Shown here in pieces: positions 1 through 8,921 of a stretch of 64,000 nt of DNA. The first letter of the stretch is position 1; the number at the start of each line of letters is the position of its first letter. The notes under the pieces are model-generated. The model saw only the letters and a list, made by a program, of their open reading frames with translations, was not told the DNA's origin and made no database searches. The DNA lies in contig NZ_JAFBDN010000004.1 of NCBI RefSeq assembly GCF_016908275.1, positions 1 through 64,000 on the forward strand. The letters are read 5' to 3'. Source of the stretch: Periweissella beninensis. GTDB taxonomy: Bacteria; Bacillota; Bacilli; Lactobacillales; Lactobacillaceae. The position numbers were made by a program, and so were the translations under genes.

Positions 1-97
1 ACAAAAATTGGACGGCATGACTCCGGTTGAATTCCGGAAACATGCCATCCAATTAATCGCTTAAAACATCACTCCAATTTATGGGGGTCAGTTCATA
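1..97 (+). mobile_element. right end of an IS3-family insertion sequence
   Basis: The window opens inside an insertion sequence. The transposase C-terminus (2-64) is followed by a short non-coding tail, and TGGGGGTCAGTTCA at 82-95 looks like the terminal inverted repeat of an IS3-family element. The left end lies outside the window, so the target duplication cannot be checked. The element sits just downstream of the NlpC/P60 gene, which reads towards it. Confidence 0.6.
2..64 (+). CDS. IS3-family transposase (OrfB), C-terminal end only
   Basis: Frame 2 gives the residues LDGMTPVEFRKHAIQLIA and then TAA. A '(M)TP.E+R' motif close to the stop is typical of the rve integrase domain of IS3/IS150 OrfB transposases. 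Only the last 20 codons are present because the window begins inside the gene. It cannot be told whether the element is intact. Confidence 0.65.
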   Translation, partial: QKLDGMTPVEFRKHAIQLIA

Positions 98-217
98 AGC
101 CTTTTTGTACATATAGTGTGTATTTTGATAATGCATAATTATAATAAACTAACGGTGACCATCTTTTTAGTCTTGAATATGGGGTCAAGAGTAGTAAGTA
201 GTACTTAAGGAAAATGC

Positions 218-889
218 CTAGACGCGACCGGCAAAGTTAGCACTAGCTGCCATACCGCCAATCACCACACCATGATTTTCATCAAGGGCGTTGACATAAG
301 TACCATTTCCAAGTGATATTGCCACATGATAAACACGGCCAGAAGCATTGGTCCAAAATAATAAATCACCCGCCTTGGCTTGAGAAGTTGAGATACGTGT
401 CGTGGTACTAGCAAGTACTGCTGATTGATGTGGTAAGCTAACACCGTATTGAGCATAGACGTATGCGACCAAACCAGAGCAATCAAAACCACTAGGAGTC
501 GTACCAGCCCATACATAGCGACTACCAATAAATTTTTGCGCTAAGTTAGCTGCTTTGGTGGCCGTGCTTGAGCTCGTTGTATTGGTACTAACGTTAATAG
601 TAGTACCGTTATTTGCAGTTGTAGTAGTATGTATCGTGTTAGTAGTTGTGGCAGTTATTGTTGAGCCACTAGTTTTAATTTTTTGGCCGATGTAAATGCG
701 GTTTGGATTACTAATGTTATTACGTTGCGCTAAATTGGCAATACTTGTGTGATACTTTTTAGCAATTTTATATAAGGTATCACCAGCTTTAACGGTAACA
801 GTATCAGCATGTGCTACAACAGCAGATGCCCCAAAAGCGACAGCTGTTGAAAATGAGGTAATTAAAGTACGTTTGACAATTTTTTTCAT
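218..889 (-). CDS. secreted LysM-NlpC/P60 peptidoglycan endopeptidase
   Basis: The 223-residue product has a signal peptide (MKKIVKRTL... cut near AHA-D), one LysM module (about residues 30-75, [14 protein letters not shown]), a Thr/Ser-rich linker, and a C-terminal NlpC/P60 domain. The catalytic Cys is in [10 protein letters not shown] and the His in YHVAISLG. Such enzymes cut peptide stems of peptidoglycan outside the cell, and LysM holds them on the wall. An ATG 14 codons further upstream is open, but the Met-Lys-Lys start gives a proper signal peptide and has AAGGGAG upstream. It is divergent from the glucosaminidase gene, so the two wall hydrolases share an intergenic region. Confidence 0.9.
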   Translation of the reverse strand: MKKIVKRTLITSFSTAVAFGASAVVAHADTVTVKAGDTLYKIAKKYHTSIANLAQRNNISNPNRIYIGQKIKTSGSTITATTTNTIHTTTTANNGTTINVSTNTTSSSTATKAANLAQKFIGSRYVWAGTTPSGFDCSGLVAYVYAQYGVSLPHQSAVLASTTTRISTSQAKAGDLLFWTNASGRVYHVAISLGNGTYVNALDENHGVVIGGMAASANFAGRV

Positions 890-1309
890 AGAATAGGTAA
901 TATCTCCCTTGATTATTAACGTGTATGCCATTTACGGCTATATATCACAACAAATAATATAAACTAGTAAGATTACTACAACAGGTTAATTAGATTAGAA
1001 AGCTTTAACAAATGTTGCAAACGGCTATCAATTTAACACGTTTGTAATTATACTTTTATAATAATTAGCAGTGATATTGATTAATACTTAAAAGTAAGTT
1101 AATAAAATTAATAATTTAATTTAAATTTTAGTAAAAATTTAAAATAATAGCTTAGTTAGCACTACATAAATGTAAAATTATGAAATATTATGTTAATAAA
1201 AAGCGATAGATTGTAAGCGATTGTCGTGAAATAGTAATTTTAAATAAATCTTAACATGGTATCCTTAATTAAGAGAATAAATTTTGCTAAATAAGGAAGG
1301 AATAATATA
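890..1309. other. AT-rich divergent intergenic region
   Basis: About 420 bases separate the start codons of two divergent cell-wall hydrolase genes. The region is very AT-rich and must hold both promoters, but no promoter pair stood out clearly. TGTAA-like hexamers occur, though not as a clean WalR direct repeat. AAGGAAGG at 1293-1300 is the ribosome binding site of the rightward gene. No small gene was seen. Confidence 0.5.
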
Positions 1310-2551
1310 TTGCAAGTTAGATTAGGAATCTTAGCATTAACGACGGCTGTAACTTTAACCGCCTTAAGTGTTTCTTCAATTAATGCCGCAAGTAGTGCTA
1401 GTTACTATACTAGTGTACCAAGCAGCGCCAAAATAACGAATAAGACTAAAATTTATAGTTATGCTAATGCTAAGTTTAAAAAGACAGAGCGCCAAGCGAC
1501 ATACAACCCAGGTAGTATTATAAACATAATCGGCGTTGATACTACAACAAAAACACCACGCTTAATTACAAGTGCACATACATATATTACGGCAAATAAG
1601 ACCAATGTGTTAGCAGTTAATAAAAATATTGCTAATTACGTGACTAGTGAACCGACCGCGATGATGGCTGGGACACTAAAGAAGACGTATGCCTATACTG
1701 ATACGAGTTTTAAGACAATTAAGCAAACGTTACCGGCAGGATCAGTAATCCATATTAGTTCAATTAAGTGGTCAAATGGTGGGACGCCTCGTTTGTATAC
1801 AACCGAAGGGTACTATGTATCTGCTAATAAGCAAATTGTAGTGGCGGCAAATAAAAATATTGAAAGTTACTATACCTTTATTAATAGTACCGGTGTGATT
1901 AACACTTTGACTAAAGTGGGTGTATATAGTGATACCAATTTTACTAGGCGTGTTAAGACTTATCGTGGCAAAACTGCTTTAAAAATTAGTGGTCTTGCTT
2001 GGTCAAATGGTGGGACACCCCGCTTTAAGCTAAGTAATGGCACGTATATTACAACAAATCGGCATAGTATTTTTGGTGATGATACCGTAACAAGTAACTT
2101 TATTAATAAGTATGCAGCAGCGGTTAGAACGGTATCAAAGAAATATGGTTTATATGGTTCCGTTCAATTAGCACAAGCGGCACTTGAAAGTAGCTGGGGA
2201 CGTTCTAGTTTGACAACCAGTGCGTTAAACTTTTTTGGTGTTAAAGGTGACTATAATGGTGAGTCAGTAGTTGTCGCTACAAAAGAATATGAAAATGGTA
2301 AATGGATTACGATTAAGGCTGCGTTTAGAAAGTATCCAAATGCCACCGCTTCATTTACGGATAACGCTGAGCTATTGGTGAATGGACCAGGATTTAATAG
2401 CAATTATTATGCGGGGACTTGGCGTAAAAATGCCAAAACCTATGTAGATGCAGCGAATGCTTTGACTGGAACTTATGCTACTGATCCTAATTACGCTGCT
2501 AAATTAATTCAACTAATTAAGACGTATAATTTACATGCATTAGTTGATTAG
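1310..2551 (+). CDS. secreted N-acetylglucosaminidase (GH73) with three N-terminal wall-binding-like repeats
   Basis: The product has 413 residues from a TTG start, chosen because AAGGAAGG lies 9 bases upstream and a signal peptide follows (LTALSVSSINAAS). Residues about 30-250 hold three repeats of the DUF5776/SH3-like surface type, each ending in a form of 'TPR(L/F)...YITANK'. Residues about 260-410 form a GH73 glucosaminidase domain with the catalytic Glu in AALESSWGRS and the typical NFFGVKG motif. GH73 enzymes cut the glycan strand of peptidoglycan, here probably as a cell-separation autolysin. It is transcribed alone. Confidence 0.9.
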   Translation: MQVRLGILALTTAVTLTALSVSSINAASSASYYTSVPSSAKITNKTKIYSYANAKFKKTERQATYNPGSIINIIGVDTTTKTPRLITSAHTYITANKTNVLAVNKNIANYVTSEPTAMMAGTLKKTYAYTDTSFKTIKQTLPAGSVIHISSIKWSNGGTPRLYTTEGYYVSANKQIVVAANKNIESYYTFINSTGVINTLTKVGVYSDTNFTRRVKTYRGKTALKISGLAWSNGGTPRFKLSNGTYITTNRHSIFGDDTVTSNFINKYAAAVRTVSKKYGLYGSVQLAQAALESSWGRSSLTTSALNFFGVKGDYNGESVVVATKEYENGKWITIKAAFRKYPNATASFTDNAELLVNGPGFNSNYYAGTWRKNAKTYVDAANALTGTYATDPNYAAKLIQLIKTYNLHALVD

Positions 2552-2666
2552 GTGATCCGCTAGGGGTGATTTAAGACTTAGTAACTGTCGTAAAAATTTA
2601 AGATTATTTACAGAGATATTTTCCTTCAGTGAATTTATCTTTTTTTTGTTTTTTTCAATCAAAATA

Positions 2667-2712
2667 AAAAGATGTATTAACCATTTAAAGCAGGTTTACT
2701 ACATCTTTTACT
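2667..2712. terminator. bidirectional rho-independent terminator
   Basis: AAAAGATGTATTAACC pairs almost fully with GGTTTACTACATCTTTT, with A runs on one side and T runs on the other. It lies between the convergent glucosaminidase and GPH transporter genes and can serve both. Confidence 0.75.
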
Positions 2713-2748
2713 AGTTTTTTATACTAATTTTAGCATTAACTAACGTGT

Positions 2749-4224
2749 TTAATTTAACGGTGCATTGGTAGGTGGATAGCTTTGGCCACTTAAGTCTTCA
2801 ATAAGTTTACCAACCTGTGGTGCTACATCTGCTGGATGACCACCATTTTGAACTCGTGCAATTTCAAGTTGAATAAGGCGATCAGCATCAAACGTTAACT
2901 TGAATTGCCGGACAAAAAGCCAGGCTAAAATAATTAAAGTGATAACACCACCAACTAAGAGGCCGACAATTGCAATATGTACTGAATGTGGTTGATTAGT
3001 TGTTTTATTAATGTAGCCAAATTTATCCAGAATAACACCAACTAACAGGGTCCCAATTGAAGATGTTGATTTGCGAATAAACGTCATTAGGGAGGTAAAT
3101 GACCCGGCGCGCTTTTTGCCACTAATTATTTCGTCAACATCAGGAATAAATGAAAAAACATTCCAAGGTGTGTACACCATACCTGCACGACCAATTTGAT
3201 AGATAAAACCAACGCTAATTAAAAACCACCAGAGATGGTTAGGATGATACAGCCAAATTGCTAACCAACCTAATGATGATATTGAGATTAAAATGTATGA
3301 GATATGATAAATCCATTTAGGCCCTTTCTTGACAATTAATAAACCAAAAAGGGCAGTCATAGGAATGGAGATAATATTAATTGATTGAATTTCGGCAGCA
3401 ACAGCGGTAGGAAGACCAAGATTAATCGTAATAAAATAGACAAAAACGGCATTCCAAACATCCATGGAGGAGTAAGACGCCAAGTAAATCATCAGATGTT
3501 GACGGAAAACTCTTATTTTAAACGCATCACGGTATTCAAGTAAGAGGCTTTTAAGCGAAAAACGTTGTAAGTTAATCGTTTCTGTAGTTGGCTTACTTTC
3601 CCAAGTGGTACGCCATGAAATAAAGATTGCTAGTGCAAAGATAAAGCTAAAAATAATACTATTAAGAATGAACGGCATAGGACTATTATCACCGAATATC
3701 CTAAAAAGTTCACGCGGCACCATGGTTGCTAAGAAGGTTGCTAATTCTGAAATGATTAAGCGTACTGTTGATAAAAGACTGCGCTTATGATAATCAGTAG
3801 TCATTTCCGTGGGCAATGTTTCCCACGGAATTAATACTAAAGAGACCACTAATTCAAAAAAAACATAGGTAATTAAGTAATACCAATAATTGTGATTGGG
3901 TTGCCAAATAGCGACATATTCAAGTACTAAAGGGATTCCCAAGAGCATCAAAAAATGCCGGCGCCCAAATTTTTTACCAATTTTAAACTTAAAAAGGTTA
4001 TCACTTAAATAACCAATGAAGATGCTAAACACAGCATCAAAAAATTTAGCAATAACTAAAATACCTGCAGCTTCCGTAGCTGATAAGTCAGTATATTGTG
4101 TAAAGAAAAATAAAAGCCATGCTGCGACAATGGCATAAGCGCTTCCCCCTAATAGATCAGTAGCGCCAAAACCAAGCGCAGTTTTAAAATTAACGGCACG
4201 TGGTTGATAAAAACGTTGTTTCAT
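2749..4224 (-). CDS. GPH-family (MelB/LacS-type) sugar:cation symporter
   Basis: The 491-residue protein has about 12 hydrophobic segments. The N-terminus (GFGATDLLGG, then FFTQYTDLS and DAVFSIFIGYLSDN) is characteristic of glycoside-pentoside-hexuronide transporters of the MFS_2 family. There is no fused EIIA domain, unlike LacS. AAAGGGGGC lies just upstream of the ATG. No glycosidase or regulator is adjacent, so the substrate cannot be inferred. The gene faces away from the aro leader. Confidence 0.85.
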   Translation of the reverse strand: MKQRFYQPRAVNFKTALGFGATDLLGGSAYAIVAAWLLFFFTQYTDLSATEAAGILVIAKFFDAVFSIFIGYLSDNLFKFKIGKKFGRRHFLMLLGIPLVLEYVAIWQPNHNYWYYLITYVFFELVVSLVLIPWETLPTEMTTDYHKRSLLSTVRLIISELATFLATMVPRELFRIFGDNSPMPFILNSIIFSFIFALAIFISWRTTWESKPTTETINLQRFSLKSLLLEYRDAFKIRVFRQHLMIYLASYSSMDVWNAVFVYFITINLGLPTAVAAEIQSINIISIPMTALFGLLIVKKGPKWIYHISYILISISSLGWLAIWLYHPNHLWWFLISVGFIYQIGRAGMVYTPWNVFSFIPDVDEIISGKKRAGSFTSLMTFIRKSTSSIGTLLVGVILDKFGYINKTTNQPHSVHIAIVGLLVGGVITLIILAWLFVRQFKLTFDADRLIQLEIARVQNGGHPADVAPQVGKLIEDLSGQSYPPTNAPLN

Positions 4225-4388
4225 TAGCTATGCCCCCTTTATAACTAATAAATAAAAATTAATAAGACTAAAATATTGTACTTAATTAGTATAGCAGAAA
4301 AGATTAAAAAAACATGAAATAAGGCCCCGTTGATTAATTAAACATTAATATCAAATGGGTAATTTTTTAATTTTTAGTCGAATTAGGA

Positions 4389-4418
4389 TTGACAAGGTAA
4401 TTAAGTTGGGTGTAAGAT
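4389..4418 (+). promoter_or_regulatory. promoter of the aro leader and operon
   Basis: TTGACA (4389-4394) and TAAGAT (4413-4418) are separated by 18 bases. They lie 30 bases upstream of the leader-peptide ATG, with AAGGAG (4436-4441) in between. The -35 is perfect. Confidence 0.7.
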
Positions 4419-4448
4419 ACAAACATTAAGTTTTTAAGGAGCGCAATT

Positions 4449-4517
4449 ATGCAAAAGATGAATATTAATAATATGACAATTAACCTTAATAACTGGTTTT
4501 ACTTCTATACTGTCTAG
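4449..4517 (+). CDS. aromatic-rich leader peptide of the aro attenuator
   Basis: This 22-codon ORF has AAGGAG 7 bases upstream of its ATG. It is Asn-rich and ends N-N-W-F-Y-F-Y-T-V before TAG. The five consecutive aromatic codons (4494-4508: Trp, Phe, Tyr, Phe, Tyr) precede an operon that makes precursors of exactly these amino acids. By established trp/phe attenuation logic, a ribosome short of any aromatic aminoacyl-tRNA would stall here and mask the first RNA segment (4502-4512). The peptide itself probably has no function. Expression has not been shown; the call rests on the codon run, ribosome binding site, promoter and downstream structures. Confidence 0.85.
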   Translation: MQKMNINNMTINLNNWFYFYTV

Positions 4518-4684
4518 CCATGTAACACACGAGTGTGTCGTTCATGGCACACTCGGTATAGAAGCTTTTGATGAGCTAGTAACCGAGTGATAAAAATCGC
4601 TTGGCTACTAGCTTACTAAACTAATTTTAGTAAATAGTAAATTACTTTAGCTAAGCGTAAATCACGCTTGGCTATTTTTGTTTT
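4502..4684 (+). promoter_or_regulatory. six-segment ribosome-mediated attenuator of the aro operon
   Basis: Two exclusive sets of pairings can be read directly. Set A: 4502-4512 with 4554-4564 (11 bp), 4574-4581 with 4606-4613 plus inner pairs, and the terminator 4648-4657 with 4665-4674. Set B: 4550-4557 with 4582-4589 (8 bp, perfect) and 4598-4607 with 4648-4657 (10 bp). The element CGCTTGGCTA occurs twice (4598 and 4665) and both copies compete for TAGCTAAGCG. Inference: a ribosome stalled on the aromatic codons masks segment 1, which favours set B and readthrough. Normal translation favours set A and termination. Confidence 0.8.
4648..4684 (+). terminator. attenuator terminator upstream of aroC
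   Basis: TAGCTAAGCGT pairs with ACGCTTGGCTA around a short loop and is followed by TTTTTGTTTT. It lies about 80 bases before aroC, so it acts as a conditional terminator for the operon. Confidence 0.85.
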
Positions 4685-4762
4685 AAAAAGCATGTGCTCA
4701 CAAATTAGCACGAAGGATTAAAAGTAAGCAATTATAAATAACTATATTGGAGGATGTAACAA

Positions 4763-5938
4763 ATGAAATATGTAACAGCCGGTGAAAGTCACGGACCAGA
4801 AGAAGTCGCCATTATTGAAGGAATACCAGCAGGATTAGAGATTACCCCAGCAGATATAAATTTTGAATTAGCCCGCCGGCAACATGGTTATGGGCGAGGA
4901 AATCGGCAATTAATTGAAACGGATACAGTAACCATTATGGCAGGTATTCGGCATCAAATGACGCTAGGATCACCAATTGCATTAAATGTACATAATGATG
5001 ATCATAATAATTGGCATGATATTATGGATCCCACTAAAAAGGCAACACCAGAAAACACGTTACGTAAGGTAGTTAGACCCCGGCCAGGGCATGCTGATTT
5101 GGTGGGTGGCATCAAGTACCGGCATCATGACTTACGGAATGTTTTAGAACGCTCTTCCGCCCGTGAAACGGTAATGCGTGTAGCGGTGGGAGCGGTCGCT
5201 AAAAAAATGTTAAAAGAGTTAGGGATTGATGTTCATGGCTTTGTGCTTAGTGTTGGCACAGCCAAGGGGGACATCAATGAAATTACTAAATATCACAGTT
5301 TAGCTGATTTAAGAACAGTAACAGAAGGTTTACCAACACGCGCATTAACTGTGGAAAATGATGAAGCAATTCGTAAAGTGATTGATGAAACCAAACGTAA
5401 TCGTGATACAGTAGGCGGTATGGTTCAGGTATTAGCAACGGGCGTTCCCGCTGGCCTGGGGTCATATGTTAGTGCTGATAAAAAATTAGATGCAAAAATT
5501 GCCCGCGCAATTGTAGGCATTAATGCTTTTAAAGCCGTTGACTTTGGCAATGCTTTTGACAATGCAACGCTATACGGTAGTCAAATTATGGATGAAATTC
5601 TTTGGGACGAGGAACAAGGTTTTTATCGAAGTAGTAATCATTTAGGCGGTTTTGAAGGTGGCATGACCACGGGCGGTATGCTTATGATTCGGGGGGTGGT
5701 AAAACCAATTCCAACTTTATACCAACCAATGCGGTCAGTAGATATCGACACGCATGAGGAACATAAAGCAAGCATTGAGCGTTCTGATACCACCGCCGTT
5801 ACAGCTGCTGCGGTTATTGCTGAGCATATGGTAGCAATAGAATTAGCTAAAGCAATTTTAGATAAATTTGATGCAGATAATATGGATCGGTTAAAAGAAC
5901 AAATTGCAGCATACCGGCAAGAGGTTAAAACATTTTAA
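4763..5938 (+). CDS. aroC: chorismate synthase
   Basis: The 391-residue protein converts EPSP to chorismate, the last common step of aromatic synthesis, using reduced FMN. Family signatures are visible: AGESHG at the N-terminus, RRQHGYGRGNRQ, SSARETVMRVAVGA, and GGMTTGGMLMIRGVVKPIPTL-like residues near position 305. The length is normal. GGAGG lies 7 bases before the ATG. It is the first gene of the operon controlled by the upstream attenuator, with aroA 36 bases downstream. Confidence 0.97.
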   Translation: MKYVTAGESHGPEEVAIIEGIPAGLEITPADINFELARRQHGYGRGNRQLIETDTVTIMAGIRHQMTLGSPIALNVHNDDHNNWHDIMDPTKKATPENTLRKVVRPRPGHADLVGGIKYRHHDLRNVLERSSARETVMRVAVGAVAKKMLKELGIDVHGFVLSVGTAKGDINEITKYHSLADLRTVTEGLPTRALTVENDEAIRKVIDETKRNRDTVGGMVQVLATGVPAGLGSYVSADKKLDAKIARAIVGINAFKAVDFGNAFDNATLYGSQIMDEILWDEEQGFYRSSNHLGGFEGGMTTGGMLMIRGVVKPIPTLYQPMRSVDIDTHEEHKASIERSDTTAVTAAAVIAEHMVAIELAKAILDKFDADNMDRLKEQIAAYRQEVKTF

Positions 5939-5974
5939 TCATTAGGTAAGACTAACTTTTATAGAAAGAATGGA

Positions 5975-7288
5975 ATGGATCTTATGCAAGAAATTAGACA
6001 AAATACGACCGGTTTGGCTGGCACAATCCGTGTCCCCAGTGATAAAAGTATTAGCCACCGGGCATTGATTTTAGCATTACTCGCTAAGGGTACCACAACG
6101 ATTAATCATCGTTTAATATCTGCTGATGTTACTGCCACCATGACCGCGATCCAAAAACTAGGTGCAAACGTTATTGAAAATGATGATCATACCATCACGA
6201 AGGTGGTGAGTGAAGGACGTACAATGCTGATCAATAAAAGCCAAGCTTTGGTGGCTTTTGATTTTGCAAATTCAGGAACCACAACGCGATTACTAACGGG
6301 TGTGTTAGCAGGTACCGGGATTAAAGCTAAAATTACTGGTGATACTAGCCTATCAACGCGGCCAATGCAACGAGTAATTAAGCCACTAACAACATTTGGT
6401 GCGCAGATTGACAGTAATAATAACCATTTACCGTTGATAATTAACACGCCCATAACTGCTGATAAATTACTTTTTGAGCTACCATTGGGATCAGCACAAG
6501 TTAAAAATGCCGTATTATTAGCGGGTTTGGCTAGTGGTAAAGCCGTGGAAATTAGCGATAAGTTTAAAACACGTGATCATACGGAAAGAATGCTACCCGC
6601 ATTTGGCGGTGAAATTACGATTAATGATGATCGTATTACATTACCAGCAGACCAAAATTTAGTTGGTACGACGGTTGATGTGCCAGGCGATATTTCAGCG
6701 GCTGCCTTTTGGTTAGTGGCAGCGAGTCTAGTTGATAACAGTGAGGTTACGTTAACATCGGTCAATGTTAATCCAACACGGGCTGGAATTTTAGCGGTGT
6801 TAGAGCGTATGGGGGCTAATTTAAGTTTTAAAATCAGTGCAATTGGCAAAGAACCAGTTGCAGATATTACTGTTAAAACTACTAAACACTTACAAGCAAC
6901 CACAATTAGCGCCCAAGAGGTGCCATCATTAATTGATGAATTACCAATAATTGTGTTAGCGGCTACGCAGGCAACTGGAACAACGATTATTACTGGTGCA
7001 AGTGAATTACGAGTTAAGGAAAGTAATCGGATTGATTTAGTGACGACAGAACTAACAAAATTAGGAGCTGATATTACGGCTACGACTGATGGATTTATTA
7101 TCAAGGGGCCAACTAAGTTACAAGTAAATGAACCAGTTACGTTAAATGGGCATGGCGATCATCGTCTAACAATGATGTTAGCGATTGCGGGCTTAATTAA
7201 TAAGGGGGTCGTTACTTTAGCAGATACTGATAATGTGGCAGTTTCCTACCCAACATTCTTTCAAGATTTAAGGCGGTTGACCAAATGA
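5975..7288 (+). CDS. aroA: 3-phosphoshikimate 1-carboxyvinyltransferase (EPSP synthase)
   Basis: The protein has up to 437 residues and makes EPSP from shikimate-3-phosphate and PEP. Motifs are PSDKSISHRALI, NSGTTTRLLTG, the STRPMQR region, GDISAAAF, IDELPI, ELRVKESNRI and a DHR near the end. The start at 5975 or the ATG at 5984 is possible, as both have purine-rich sequence upstream. The stop overlaps the tyrA start (ATGA), showing translational coupling. Confidence 0.96.
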   Translation: MDLMQEIRQNTTGLAGTIRVPSDKSISHRALILALLAKGTTTINHRLISADVTATMTAIQKLGANVIENDDHTITKVVSEGRTMLINKSQALVAFDFANSGTTTRLLTGVLAGTGIKAKITGDTSLSTRPMQRVIKPLTTFGAQIDSNNNHLPLIINTPITADKLLFELPLGSAQVKNAVLLAGLASGKAVEISDKFKTRDHTERMLPAFGGEITINDDRITLPADQNLVGTTVDVPGDISAAAFWLVAASLVDNSEVTLTSVNVNPTRAGILAVLERMGANLSFKISAIGKEPVADITVKTTKHLQATTISAQEVPSLIDELPIIVLAATQATGTTIITGASELRVKESNRIDLVTTELTKLGADITATTDGFIIKGPTKLQVNEPVTLNGHGDHRLTMMLAIAGLINKGVVTLADTDNVAVSYPTFFQDLRRLTK

Positions 7289-8112
7289 AGACAATTTTGA
7301 TAAATGGGTTAGGATTAATGGGTGCTTCATTAGCTAGTCATTTAGCACAATTAGGTGAATATCGGATTTTGGGCTATGATCGTGATCGTGAAACCTTAGC
7401 AGTTGCCATAGCAAATGGCGTGATTGATGAAGCAATTGCAATAACTGACTTTGATTATCGGCAAGTTGATTTAGTTATTTTGGGGATGCCACCAAAAGGT
7501 ATTATTACAACAATCAATCATTTAGCAACGCAATTTTTCGGCCTAGCTAAACAACCACTAGTTATGGATTTAGGCTCAACAAAAAGCACGATTATGCAAG
7601 CTGGAGCCAAATTATGGCACTTTGTAGGTGGTCATCCAATGACTGGCTCTGATAAAACCGGAATTGGTGCACGCCAAGCTAATTTATATGATGGTCGCCC
7701 ATTCTTTTTATGTGGGGCGGCTGCCGATCAGCACGCAGTTAAAACATTATTAGCACCGTTACAGGCCAATTGGCAGAGTATTACTGCAAAAAAGCATGAT
7801 CAAATTGTAGCCGGAATTAGTGATTTACCCCATGTAATGGCTTTTGCGCTAGTTAATACAATTGATCAGCAAACACCAACGGGTTGGCAAACGGTAACAG
7901 CTGGTGGCTTTAAAGATACAACCCGCATTGCGCAAGCTAATAGTCAGTTGTGGACGGAAATTTTAATCGCAAATCAACAAGCAACGGTCCCCCAAATCGA
8001 AGCCTTAATTACAGAATTAGTAACGTTTAAAACTGTTTTGGAAACAAATAATAGTACACAATTAACAGCTATGATTGAGCAAGCAAATAGGATCAGGAGG
8101 AGTTTAGCATGA
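7285..8112 (+). CDS. tyrA: prephenate dehydrogenase
   Basis: The 275-residue protein has an N-terminal NAD(P) Rossmann fold (INGLGLMGASLA), the conserved GGHPMTGSDKTG motif and an all-helical C-terminal domain. It oxidises prephenate towards 4-hydroxyphenylpyruvate for tyrosine. No C-terminal ACT domain is present, so feedback inhibition by tyrosine through ACT is unlikely. It overlaps both aroA and the next gene by four bases (ATGA). Confidence 0.92.
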   Translation: MKTILINGLGLMGASLASHLAQLGEYRILGYDRDRETLAVAIANGVIDEAIAITDFDYRQVDLVILGMPPKGIITTINHLATQFFGLAKQPLVMDLGSTKSTIMQAGAKLWHFVGGHPMTGSDKTGIGARQANLYDGRPFFLCGAAADQHAVKTLLAPLQANWQSITAKKHDQIVAGISDLPHVMAFALVNTIDQQTPTGWQTVTAGGFKDTTRIAQANSQLWTEILIANQQATVPQIEALITELVTFKTVLETNNSTQLTAMIEQANRIRRSLA

Positions 8113-8909
8113 AAATATTACTAATTGGTTTCATGGGTGTTGGTAAAACAACAGTTGGCCGTCAATTGGCCACAAAATTAAATCATCAATTTATCGATTT
8201 AGATGTTGCTTTTAAGACGAAAAATGGGGTCGGGCCTAGTGAGTTTTTGCAAAATCCAGCGCATACCGAGCAAGCCTTTCGAGAACTGGAATATGATATT
8301 TTGGCCACCAGTTTACAAAAAGATAATGTAGTAATTAGTACCGGTGGTGGGGTAGTGATGCTACCAGCAAATAGTACATTAATCGCACAGTCAGACTTCG
8401 AAGTTATCTATTTGGATAGTCAATTTAGTACAGTTCTTGATCGTTTATTATCAGCACCTAAAACTGCTGAAGGACGACCATTAATGGATAATTTATCAGT
8501 TAGTGAATTTTATGATTTATGGATGATGCGTAAACCTAAGTATGCGGCTTTAGCTAAATTAAAGGTGGTAACTGATTATAAACAACCGATGACGTTGGTT
8601 GATGAAATTAAGCAGGCTTTAGAAGCCCAAACGCAATTATTTGAAGAGCGGAGTGCCATTGATGCGGTTGATAATGAATTATTTTATTTATTGAAAAAAC
8701 GCTTTACTTTAGTAAAGCAATTAGCAGCATATAAAGCACAAACTGGTTTGGCAATTGTGCAACCTGAAAGAATGTTAGGAATGCAAGAACGTTTAATAAA
8801 TGAATTTGCTAGTTTGGAAATGCCGGCAAGCTTTATAAAACAGGTTTTAGAGGTGGTAACAAAACGCGCGATTAAACATGAAGAACAATTAATTGCACCG
8901 GATAGATAG
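8109..8909 (+). CDS. fused shikimate kinase / chorismate mutase
   Basis: Residues 1 to about 165 are a shikimate kinase: P-loop GFMGVGKTT, DLD shikimate-binding motif, STGGGVVM, and the lid EGRPLMD. Residues about 175-260 match an AroQ-type all-alpha chorismate mutase: ERSAIDAVDNELFYLLKKR, a conserved Lys in AYKAQTG, an Arg in QPER, and a late KRAIKHEEQ helix. The kinase would act two steps before chorismate and the mutase one step after it. AGGAGG lies 8 bases before the ATG, and the start overlaps tyrA. The fusion has no frameshift. Both assignments rest on motifs; the mutase half is the less certain. Confidence 0.85.
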   Translation: MKILLIGFMGVGKTTVGRQLATKLNHQFIDLDVAFKTKNGVGPSEFLQNPAHTEQAFRELEYDILATSLQKDNVVISTGGGVVMLPANSTLIAQSDFEVIYLDSQFSTVLDRLLSAPKTAEGRPLMDNLSVSEFYDLWMMRKPKYAALAKLKVVTDYKQPMTLVDEIKQALEAQTQLFEERSAIDAVDNELFYLLKKRFTLVKQLAAYKAQTGLAIVQPERMLGMQERLINEFASLEMPASFIKQVLEVVTKRAIKHEEQLIAPDR

Positions 8910-8921
8910 GAGAGATGAGTT

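Noticed and set aside
890-1309. WalR direct-repeat operator between the two wall hydrolases
   Set aside because: TGTAA-type hexamers occur but not with the required TGTWAH-N5-TGTWAH spacing.
4389-4762. T-box riboswitch before aroC
   Set aside because: No AGGGTGGNACCGCG-type T-box sequence or specifier stem is present; the leader peptide and competing hairpins explain the region.
6187-7104. Two minus-strand ORFs inside aroA
   Set aside because: They lie antisense to a clear EPSP synthase with all motifs and are shadows of its codon usage.
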